Assembly (NCBI GenBank): GCA_015492395.1
Contig: WGFD01000107.1
Coordinates: 1 to 13,754 of the forward strand
Length of the DNA: 13,754 nt
Direction of reading: 5' to 3'
Origin: Deltaproteobacteria bacterium
GTDB lineage: Bacteria > Desulfobacterota > GWC2-55-46 > S146-70
In this document: positions 7,921 through 13,754 of the stretch, in pieces
How positions within the stretch are numbered: position 1 is the first letter of the stretch
Layout of the letters: each line of letters opens with the position of its first letter
Notes under the pieces: generated by a model
Seen by the model: the letters and a program-made list of their open reading frames with translations, nothing else
Database searches by the model: none
What the model was told of the DNA's origin: nothing
Program-made: the position numbers and the translations under genes

Positions 7921-8393
7921 GTCTATTCTCCTTATGTTAATTGGTCATGTCGTCGGAGTGTTCGTCTTTATATTGAAGCTCCCTGCAGCAGGCAGGGAAT
8001 CTCCTCATGCAAGGAATTATCCGATTATATTTCGCTCGCTATGCATGTTAAGAGCTCTCGATATGGGTTTACGGGAGAACACCGGTTAACCGCGGAATAG
8101 CCGCATCAACCACTCCGCTCTCGTCGAAGATTTATTCATTTAATACACTATTATCCCGCTTACAGTCAACAAGACAAGTTGTTGTTAATACTTACCGGAT
8201 CCCGTTAGAGAGCGGGATTAGGGCGCTTATTGTTTGTATGTAAAACGGTGCATACCGCCGCCGTCCATGCACTTGGGAGGGACCCATATGTTGCTAGGGA
8301 ATGTGCGGGAATCCTTGCCGGAACCACTATATTTTCAGGGGCCGGTGGCATGACTACAGGCACAAAGAGACATAAGATCGAAGATGTTGCCTG
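7921..8393. other. 473-base gap between the bactofilin gene and ilvE
   Basis: No confident gene is present. On the ilvE (minus) strand a candidate promoter (8169-8140) would give a leader of about 210 bases. The gap holds several inverted repeats: TCCCTGC/GCAGGGA (7980-7986/7992-7998, loop 5), the palindrome CGGTTAACCG (8083-8092), ATCCCGCT/AGCGGGAT (8153-8160/8211-8218) with a competing ATCCCG at 8199-8204, CAACAA/TTGTTG (8167-8172/8179-8184), GTGCAT/ATGCAC around 8249-8272, and ACAGGCA/TGCCTGT (8356-8362/8388-8394). None is followed by a T-run. I cannot match the region to a riboswitch or T-box that I know. Confidence 0.4.
8140..8169 (-). promoter_or_regulatory. candidate promoter upstream of ilvE
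   Basis: On the minus strand TTGACT (8169-8164, 5/6 to the -35 consensus) and TATTAA (8145-8140, 4/6 to the -10) are 18 bases apart. An overlapping alternative pairs an upstream TTGTCT with GATAAT, 16 bases apart. It lies about 220 bases before the ilvE start, within the region of alternative stems. This is a consensus match only. Confidence 0.25.
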
Positions 8394-8801
8394 TTAGTTT
8401 GCCTCTATTTCCCGATTTGTGTGGAGGTGCGTGACGACGGCGCCCATCTTCCCGCCCATCACACAATTTCCTTCAAAGATAGAACCATCGGCGATGATAA
8501 GGCTTGGCGTCTTTATGTCTCCGTACATCCTTCCCGGGGCCATAATCTCGACCTTTTTTGTTGCCTCTATCTCGCCATGTACCTCCCCGGAGATCAGTGT
8601 GGTATCCACCCTTATCTTGGCCTCGACCATGGCGTCTTCTCCTATAATCAACGTACCGGTACCATCGATCTCTCCGCTGAACTTGCCGTCGATCCTTAGT
8701 TCCCCTTCGAAAGACATCTTCCCGGTAAGGCTTACACCCTTCCCGATAAATCCCCTGAGTTGAGGATCTAAACTCTCGTTTTCATTGGCTTTTCCAAACA
8801 T
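8394..8801 (-). CDS. bactofilin family cytoskeletal protein
   Basis: Bactofilins are small beta-helical proteins that polymerise without nucleotide and act in cell shape, polar localisation or chromosome organisation. The 135-residue product has a short polar N-terminus (to about residue 15). The beta-helix core with repeated hydrophobic rungs follows: KGVSLTGKMSFEGELRIDG, FSGEIDGTGTLIIGEDA, VEAKI, GEVHGEIEA, KVEIMAPGRMYGDI. It ends in a short charged tail. The ATG at 8801 is chosen because AAGGAGG lies 7 bases upstream; a TTG two codons earlier is too close to that site. The gene starts 14 bases after the parB stop, so it is probably co-transcribed with parAB. That neighbourhood is informative, since bactofilins position ParAB-parS complexes in Myxococcus. 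Such a role here is inferred. Confidence 0.92.
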   Translation of the reverse strand: MFGKANENESLDPQLRGFIGKGVSLTGKMSFEGELRIDGKFSGEIDGTGTLIIGEDAMVEAKIRVDTTLISGEVHGEIEATKKVEIMAPGRMYGDIKTPSLIIADGSIFEGNCVMGGKMGAVVTHLHTNREIEAN

Positions 8802-8815
8802 GACCAACCCTCCTT

Positions 8816-9679
8816 TTAGCGGTAGTTGATGGACCTGAAGATCTCCAGTAGCCGATCCAATTCGTCCCGTGAATAGAATTCCACCTCTATCTTTCCCTTA
8901 CCGTTCTTGTCCTTGACAGAGACCTTTGTTCCGAAGAGCCCTTTCAATTCGGTTTCCAGGGAAGAGAGGGGGGATGTCCCGGATGTCCTTCTCATCCTGC
9001 CGGTCTCCGAGGCGTAGCCCTTGACCATACGCTCCGTCTCTCTGACGGATAGACTCCTGGTAACGATCTTTCTCAATATGTTCCGTTGTTTGGCATGATT
9101 ATCGAGGGCTAAGAGCGCCCTGGCATGACCCATGGCGATAGATCCCTTGACGAGGGCCTCCCTGACGTCCAGGGGCAGTTTCAACAGCCTCAGATAGTTT
9201 GACACGGTGGCCCTCTCTTTTCCAACCCTCTTGGCCACCTCTTCCTGCGACAGCGAGAACCTTCCCATGAGTTCTCTGTAGGCCTCGGCCTCTTCCAGGG
9301 CATTCAGGTCCTCCCTCTGGATATTCTCGATTATGGCCAGCTCAAGACTGTCTTCGTCCGATGCATCTATTATTATTACAGGTACTTCCCGCAGGCCTGC
9401 AAGCTTTCCCGCCCGCCACCGCCTCTCTCCCGCTATGAGCTCGTACCGGTCGTCCTTTCGCCGGACGAGCAGTGGCTCGATGATCCCTTTTTCTTTAATG
9501 GAGTCGGCCAGCTCCTTTAATTTAGCCTCATCGAAGTTGCGCCTTGGCTGGAGCCTGCCAGGTATAACATGTTCGATAGGGCAGTGGGTGTAACCCCCTT
9601 TTTTGTCCGCTCCTTTTATTAGTGCACCAAGCCCTTTACCCAGGGCCTTTCTTTTTGTCAACAAAGCACGCTCCTTCAT
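8816..9679 (-). CDS. parB: chromosome partition protein ParB (Spo0J family CTPase/DNA-binding)
   Basis: ParB loads at parS as a CTP-dependent sliding clamp and forms the partition complex driven by ParA. The 287 residues are of standard length. The basic start KRKALGKGLGALI (10-21) is the segment that stimulates ParA ATPase. The N-domain has LQPRRNF (43-49), the CTP-binding GERRWRA (84-90) and ENIQRE (118-123). The helix-turn-helix spans about 143-167 (SLSQEEVAKRVGKERATVSN), followed by MGHARALLAL. A C-terminal dimerisation segment ends the protein. The ATG overlaps the parA TGA (ATGA). A TTG at residue 6, preceded by AAGGAG, is a possible alternative start. A matching parS palindrome lies at 10572-10589. 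Confidence 0.96.
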   Translation of the reverse strand: MKERALLTKRKALGKGLGALIKGADKKGGYTHCPIEHVIPGRLQPRRNFDEAKLKELADSIKEKGIIEPLLVRRKDDRYELIAGERRWRAGKLAGLREVPVIIIDASDEDSLELAIIENIQREDLNALEEAEAYRELMGRFSLSQEEVAKRVGKERATVSNYLRLLKLPLDVREALVKGSIAMGHARALLALDNHAKQRNILRKIVTRSLSVRETERMVKGYASETGRMRRTSGTSPLSSLETELKGLFGTKVSVKDKNGKGKIEVEFYSRDELDRLLEIFRSINYR

Positions 9680-10446
9680 GGCCTTTTGTTTTTGTGGATC
9701 AGCTCCTTTGCCAAGTCCATGTAATTTACGGCGCCCTTCGAGAGTATATCATAGAGGATCACCGGCCTGCCGAAACTGGGGCTCTCGCTGAGCCTTACAT
9801 TTCTATGTATTATCGTCTCAAAGACCTCATCACTAAAGTGATTTTTCGCCTCTTCGACAACCTGGTGCGCTAAGTTGTTCCTGGGATCGAACATGGTCAG
9901 CAGGATGCCCTCTATTGCAAGGTTGGGGTTCAAGCTTTCCCTGATAAGCTCTATAGTCCGCAGAATCTCGCTGATACCCTCGAGGGCGTAATATTCGCAC
10001 TGTAACGGGATAAGCACGGAGTCGGATGCGGTGAGGGCGTTAACCGTCAAGAGATTCAGCGAAGGAGGGCAGTCCACCAGTATATATTCGAAGTCATCTA
10101 CAATCCCCCGCAGGGCCTCCTTAAGACCGCTTTCTTTGTTATCTGCCTCCATAAGCTCAACCTCCGCACCGATGAGGTCCACGGTAGCCGGAACGGCCTT
10201 TAAGAATGCAATCTCGGTATCACATATCACATCATGTAACCGCCTCTGCCCGATGATCACATCGTATATAGTCTCCTTTGGACCACCCTTGACGAGCCCC
10301 ACGCCGCTGGTGGCGTTTCCCTGAGGGTCGAAATCAACCAGTAATACCTTCTTCTCCGCTACGGCAAGGGAGGCGGACAGGTTGACGGCCGTGGTAGTCT
10401 TCCCAACACCACCTTTTTGATTTGCGATCGAGATTGTCTTGCCCAT
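9676..10446 (-). CDS. parA: chromosome partition ATPase ParA (Soj/MinD type)
   Basis: ParA is a nucleoid-bound ATPase whose ATP-dependent dimer gradient moves ParB-parS complexes. Reading from MGKTISIANQKGG, the product has 256 residues. It has the deviant Walker A KGGVGKTT (11-18, signature Lys11), the LLVDFDPQGN block (35-44) and the Walker B-like YILVDCPPSLNLL, followed later by LTMFDPRNNLA and RLSESPSFGRP. The start at 10446 is chosen by family alignment but has no good ribosome site. GTG at 10497 is in frame with AGGAGG nine bases upstream (10512-10507) and would add 17 residues, so it is a real alternative. The TGA overlaps the parB start. A dyad (10532-10548) and parS lie just upstream. 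Confidence 0.95.
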   Translation of the reverse strand: MGKTISIANQKGGVGKTTTAVNLSASLAVAEKKVLLVDFDPQGNATSGVGLVKGGPKETIYDVIIGQRRLHDVICDTEIAFLKAVPATVDLIGAEVELMEADNKESGLKEALRGIVDDFEYILVDCPPSLNLLTVNALTASDSVLIPLQCEYYALEGISEILRTIELIRESLNPNLAIEGILLTMFDPRNNLAHQVVEEAKNHFSDEVFETIIHRNVRLSESPSFGRPVILYDILSKGAVNYMDLAKELIHKNKRP

Positions 10447-10531
10447 AAGATTAAACATTTTGAAGATGCGCAGTAGGTGTAACGGGAGGTTCCCCACACC
10501 CGGGGCCCTCCTACCCATTGCCAAGAACTTC

Positions 10532-10548
10532 CATGGTAACATACCATG
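10532..10548. repeat. 7+3+7 perfect dyad upstream of parA
   Basis: CATGGTA (10532-10538) and TACCATG (10542-10548) are exact reverse complements around ACA. The site sits between parS and the parA start, so it could be an operator controlling parAB. No T-run follows, so it is not a typical terminator. Confidence 0.3.
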
Positions 10549-10571
10549 TCCTTTTTGCAAAAACTTTTCGC

Positions 10572-10589
10572 ATGTTCCACGTGGAACAT
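10572..10589. promoter_or_regulatory. parS: parS centromere-like site
   Basis: ATGTTCCACGTGGAACAT is a perfect 18-base palindrome. Its inner 16-mer TGTTCCACGTGGAACA differs from the classical parS TGTTTCACGTGAAACA only by one symmetric pair of changes, and is a variant known from other bacteria. It lies in the divergent region upstream of parA, the partner ParA/ParB being encoded next to it. I noticed no second copy in this window. Confidence 0.9.
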
Positions 10590-10623
10590 CGACGAGAGGG
10601 AGTAGGTAAGCGGAGAAAGTTTC

Positions 10624-10652
10624 TTGCTATGTATGAATACTTTGTATATACT
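10624..10652 (+). promoter_or_regulatory. candidate promoter of the plus-strand regulator gene
   Basis: TTGCTA (10624-10629, 4/6 to -35) and TATACT (10647-10652, 5/6 to -10) are separated by exactly 17 bases. Transcription would begin near 10659, about 60 bases before the likely start codon at 10719. Confidence 0.4.
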
Positions 10653-10653
10653 A

Positions 10654-10700
10654 AGGCCGGTCAAATTGCAAGATAGTATGTGCGCAATGATCCCCGGCCT
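10654..10700 (+). promoter_or_regulatory. leader hairpin ahead of the regulator gene
   Basis: AGGCCGG (10654-10660) pairs exactly with CCGGCCT (10694-10700). Inside it ATTGC (10665-10669) pairs exactly with GCAAT (10684-10688), leaving a 14-base loop and a small internal loop. The structure begins at about the predicted transcript start and ends eight bases before the GAGGAG ribosome site (10709-10714). It could affect transcript stability or translation of the regulator. It has no T-run. Confidence 0.4.
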
Positions 10701-10718
10701 GTGATATTGAGGAGCCTG

Positions 10719-13700
10719 ATGAGGGGAAAAGAGAGGTCTCTCCCAAAGATATCCGCACCAACCGTATCGGGTATTCTTGTGCGTACACGGTTGTTCAGGC
10801 TCTTGGATAAGGCACGGAGTCGGCCTGTTATCTGGCTTGCCGGCCCGCCCGGTACCGGTAAGACCACGTTGGTGGCCAGCTATCTCCAAAATAGGAGATT
10901 GACGGCTCTATGGTACCAGATCGACTTCGGCGATGAGGATGTGGCTTCATTCTTTTACTACATGGGCCTTGCCGGTAGGCGTGTGGCGCCGCGCAAGCGT
11001 AAACCACTGCCTCTTCTCACACCGGAATACCTGGCGGGTCTGGCTGCGTTTTCACGAAACTACTTCCGGGACCTCTATAACCGCATCAGACCTCCCGGCA
11101 TCCTTGTTCTGGACAACTACCATGAAATCCCGCTAGAATCCCCCTTACACGAAGCCTTGCAGAATGGCCTGGCCGAGATTCCGCAGGGTGCCAATGTTAT
11201 TATCATCAGCCGTACCGATCCACCTCCGTATTTGGCCAGATTGCGTGCCAACCAGGCCATGGAGATTATAGGGTGGGATGATTTGCGCCTTACCTCGAAG
11301 GAGAGCCTTGGCATCGCCGTGCTCCGCAGTGGCAATAAAAGGATCTCTATGGAAAGCTTAAAGAAGATCCATGAAGAGACCCAGGGATGGGTGACCGGAT
11401 TGGTGTTGCTGCTGGAGCAGTTGACGCATGGTGCCGTTCGCAGACCGCTTGTGGATGGAACTGGCCATGGCGTGCTTTTTGATTACTTTGCCGGTGAGAT
11501 CTTCCAACGGGCTGAGGAGGAGGTGCAAACCTTTCTCTTAAAGACCGCGGTATTGCCGAAGATTACCATCCCTATGGCTGAGCGATTGACCGGCAGTCGC
11601 CGCTCGAGGCAAATCCTCACGGACCTGACCCGAAGAAACTACTTTACGACGAAACATCCTGCTGCCACTCCCACGTATGAATACCATCCTCTTTTCCGGG
11701 AGTTCCTGTTGGCAAGAGTGGAGGCGACATTTGATAGTCAGGCACTGCGTGTAGTACAGCAGGACGCCGCGCGCCTCCTGGCGGAGGCGGGACAGCTCGA
11801 TGAGGCCGCTTCTCTGCTTCAAAGGAGCAAAGATTGGGAGGCGCTGGCCGCACTGGCGGTTACGCATAGCCGGGTGTTGTTACGGTGTGGCCGTAATATG
11901 ACGTTACGTGCCTGGCTCGAAGGCCTTCCAGAGACAGTGCTGGAACAGGCGCCGTGGTTGTTGTTTTGGTTAGGTGCGGCCTATCAGCCCTTTGACATTG
12001 CCAAGGGCCGTCAGTACTATGAACGGGCCTATGAGGGATTTAAGGGCTGTGAGGATGTTTCCGGTAGCTTTCTCGCCTGGGCCGGTGTGGTCGAAACCTT
12101 CATCTATGAATGGGGCGACTTCAAGCCGCTGGACAGGTGGATCGCTGAAATAGAAGATCTCCTGGCGCGCTATCCACAATTTCCCACACCGGAGATCGAG
12201 GGGCGGGTGGTGGCCGGCCTCTTTACAGCCCTCATGTACCGGCAGCCGGGACATCCCGACCTCCCCATCTGGGCTGAGCGGTTGCAGCAACTGCTTGAAA
12301 ACAGTCCGGACACCCCGTTGCGCATGCTCATGGGGAACCATTTGCTACTCTATCATACCTGGTGGAGCGGTGATTTGGCAAAGGGGGCCAATCTTGTCAA
12401 GACATTGGAGCCATTGAGCCGAACCCAGGAACTGACACCGTTCACACGTATTGCATGGCAAGCGATCAGGGCCGCTTACCTGTGGATGGTTGGGGATAGT
12501 GCCGCGTGTTTGCAGGCCGTGAGGCAGGGGCTGGATACGGCGGATACAACCGGTGTGCACTTATGGGACTTCATGTTGCTGGCCCAGGGGGTTTGGGGTT
12601 CACTTATGTCGGGCGACCTTGCAGGTGCGCGTGTATTTTTAAAGAAGATGGCCGGGATTATGAATCCCAGCCGCTATCTTGACGTCGGCCACTTTCAGTT
12701 CCAGGCATTCACCGAGGCCATGCATCGGGACGATGCAACCCAGATGTTGGAGCACGCAGAGGCCGCCTATCGCCAGACACTGAAGGCTGGTGCCCCGTGG
12801 GCGCAGGGGATTGTAGTGCGCACTTTGGCGCGGGCGCATTTCACCTCCGGTGCCCGCTCCAAGGCAAAGGCCCTTATTGCTCAGGCCAGGCAGATTGCCC
12901 GTGATTGCAATAGTAAGACGCTGGCATTTACTGCTTTACAGGCCGAGACCGAATTTGCATTCGAGGAGGGGGATGAGGAGACCGGGCTGGAGCTACTGCG
13001 CGAATTCCTTGTATTGAGCCGGCAACAGGGTATCGTCAATTCGTCTTCCTGGCGCTCTTCCGTGATGGTCCGGCTCTTTACCAAGGCCCTCGAGCACAAC
13101 ATCGAAGTTCCTTATGTGCAGTCTATCATTCGTAGACGGAACCTGATCCCCGATGATCCACCCCTTTATCTGAATAATTGGCCATGGCTGGTGAAGGTCT
13201 ACACCCTCGGCCGGTTTTCGATCACCGTCGATGGTAAGCCGATGCCGGTAGGTCGTCGCGGCCGGCACCAGAGACCACTGGCGTTGCTAAAGGTCCTGAT
13301 AGCCTTTGGTGGAAAGACGGTCAGCCAGACCGCCCTCAGCGATGCCTTGTGGCCCGAGGCTGAAGGGGACGCCGCTCGGCGTGACTTTGACACCACACTA
13401 TATCGGCTGCGGAGGCTTATTGGAGACGAAAAGGTAGTTGTGCTCGAAGGGGGCAGGCTCACCCTCGATTCCAGGTACTGCTGGCTGGATATATGGGCCC
13501 TCGAGCGCCACCTTGGCCAGCTTGACCGGATACTGAAGGACGGGACCGGAGGACATGACCTACAGACTCTCCTGGCCCTTACGGACCAGGTCTTTTCCCT
13601 CTACCAGGGCCCCTTCCTGCGGGAGGACGGTGAAGAAAGTTGGTCATTACTTTGCCGTGAGAGGATACACTCCCGAACCATGACGTTGCTTGACCGCCTC

Positions 13701-13754
13701 GGACGCCATTGGGAAGAGGCGGAACGGTGGGAGCAGGCCATCACCGTCTATCAG
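10719..13754 (+). CDS. MalT-like NTPase transcriptional regulator with C-terminal winged helix and BTAD domain (3' end outside window)
   Basis: At least 1012 codons are open to the window edge without a stop. The N-terminal signal-transduction NTPase starts VRTRLFRLLDKARSRPVIWL. It has Walker A GPPGTGKTT (42-50), Walker B ILVLDNYHEI (128-137) and IIISRTDPPP (161-170), then a winged-helix part with ETQGWVTGL and EYHPLFREFL. A long alpha-helical, TPR-like sensor region spans about 345-800. From residue 825 comes VKVYTLGRFSITVDGKP, an OmpR/SARP-type winged helix containing LWPEAEGDAARRDFDTTLYRL. The start of the bacterial transcriptional activator (BTAD) domain follows (LERHL through LYQGPFLRE). 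The ATG has GAGGAG four bases upstream; in-frame GTGs at 10701 and 10680 are alternatives. It probably senses a small ligand and activates transcription. Target and ligand are unknown. It is the first plus-strand gene after the parAB block. Confidence 0.88.
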   Translation, partial: MRGKERSLPKISAPTVSGILVRTRLFRLLDKARSRPVIWLAGPPGTGKTTLVASYLQNRRLTALWYQIDFGDEDVASFFYYMGLAGRRVAPRKRKPLPLLTPEYLAGLAAFSRNYFRDLYNRIRPPGILVLDNYHEIPLESPLHEALQNGLAEIPQGANVIIISRTDPPPYLARLRANQAMEIIGWDDLRLTSKESLGIAVLRSGNKRISMESLKKIHEETQGWVTGLVLLLEQLTHGAVRRPLVDGTGHGVLFDYFAGEIFQRAEEEVQTFLLKTAVLPKITIPMAERLTGSRRSRQILTDLTRRNYFTTKHPAATPTYEYHPLFREFLLARVEATFDSQALRVVQQDAARLLAEAGQLDEAASLLQRSKDWEALAALAVTHSRVLLRCGRNMTLRAWLEGLPETVLEQAPWLLFWLGAAYQPFDIAKGRQYYERAYEGFKGCEDVSGSFLAWAGVVETFIYEWGDFKPLDRWIAEIEDLLARYPQFPTPEIEGRVVAGLFTALMYRQPGHPDLPIWAERLQQLLENSPDTPLRMLMGNHLLLYHTWWSGDLAKGANLVKTLEPLSRTQELTPFTRIAWQAIRAAYLWMVGDSAACLQAVRQGLDTADTTGVHLWDFMLLAQGVWGSLMSGDLAGARVFLKKMAGIMNPSRYLDVGHFQFQAFTEAMHRDDATQMLEHAEAAYRQTLKAGAPWAQGIVVRTLARAHFTSGARSKAKALIAQARQIARDCNSKTLAFTALQAETEFAFEEGDEETGLELLREFLVLSRQQGIVNSSSWRSSVMVRLFTKALEHNIEVPYVQSIIRRRNLIPDDPPLYLNNWPWLVKVYTLGRFSITVDGKPMPVGRRGRHQRPLALLKVLIAFGGKTVSQTALSDALWPEAEGDAARRDFDTTLYRLRRLIGDEKVVVLEGGRLTLDSRYCWLDIWALERHLGQLDRILKDGTGGHDLQTLLALTDQVFSLYQGPFLREDGEESWSLLCRERIHSRTMTLLDRLGRHWEEAERWEQAITVYQ

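Noticed and set aside
7980..7998. Rho-independent terminator formed by TCCCTGC/GCAGGGA
   Set aside because: No T-run follows on either strand. The same holds for the dyads at 1983-2003 and 8356-8394.
8041..8100. RHS-repeat-like peptide SRYGFTGEHRLTAE on the plus strand
   Set aside because: Only about 13 residues resemble RHS repeats. A stop follows at once and the typical RARYYDP does not appear.
7921..8393. T-box, cobalamin or other known riboswitch before ilvE
   Set aside because: No AGGGTGG-type T-box core, B12 box or other aptamer core I know could be fitted. One GGGAAT...AATCC stretch is only superficially B12-like.
10447..10560. N-terminal extension of parA to a TTG at 10560
   Set aside because: The extension is not ParA-like, and it begins at a TTG without a ribosome site.
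11538..13462. Several minus-strand frames of 60-125 codons beneath the regulator
   Set aside because: They are antisense shadows of a GC-rich coding region that is continuous on the plus strand with clear domains.

Overview
The window is a bacterial chromosome segment that looks close to a replication and partition locus. It carries dnaN (start only), dnaA, parA, parB and a parS site, together with a bactofilin gene, a Lon-type protease with an AAA_32-like N-terminal half, queE, a CcsA-type cytochrome c assembly gene and a branched-chain aminotransferase gene. This mix fits a Gram-negative-type bacterium from groups such as Nitrospirota or Desulfobacterota, but that placement is a weak inference from gene content, with no phylogeny behind it.

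Layout. From base 1 to about 10,450 every gene lies on the minus strand and reads leftwards. In transcription order these are parA, parB and a bactofilin (tightly packed, with an ATGA overlap between parA and parB); a 473-base gap; ilvE; a cation diffusion facilitator gene broken by two frameshifts; lon, queE and ccsA (overlapping stop/start codons); a 314-base gap; dnaA; an AT-rich 257-base gap; and the 5' end of dnaN, which has an in-frame TAA at codon 62. At about 10.5 kb the strand switches. A large plus-strand gene then runs off the right end. It encodes a MalT-like NTPase and helical-repeat regulator with a C-terminal winged helix and the start of a BTAD domain.

How the parts work together. 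ParA, ParB and a parS palindrome (10572-10589) 126 bases upstream of the likely parA start form a chromosome segregation cassette. DnaA acts with two candidate DnaA-binding regions: a promoter-proximal cluster of DnaA-box-like 9-mers (1895-1926), and an AT-rich stretch with a TAGTAGTAG trio run (311-430) between dnaA and dnaN that has the geometry of an origin unwinding element. Lon (proteolysis), QueE (7-deazaguanine/queuosine synthesis) and CcsA (haem delivery for c-type cytochromes) appear co-transcribed, though their functions are not obviously linked.

Points deserving attention are the interrupted dnaN, the twice-shifted transporter gene, the unassigned gap before ilvE with mutually exclusive stems, several operator-like dyads (1983-2003, 10532-10548), a leader hairpin in front of the regulator, and the fact that the minus-strand block would run head-on to a fork leaving a dnaA-proximal origin. 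I found no IS element, CRISPR array, tRNA or rRNA. No clearly undescribed multi-gene system is visible; the regulator and the regulatory sites are the most unusual content.
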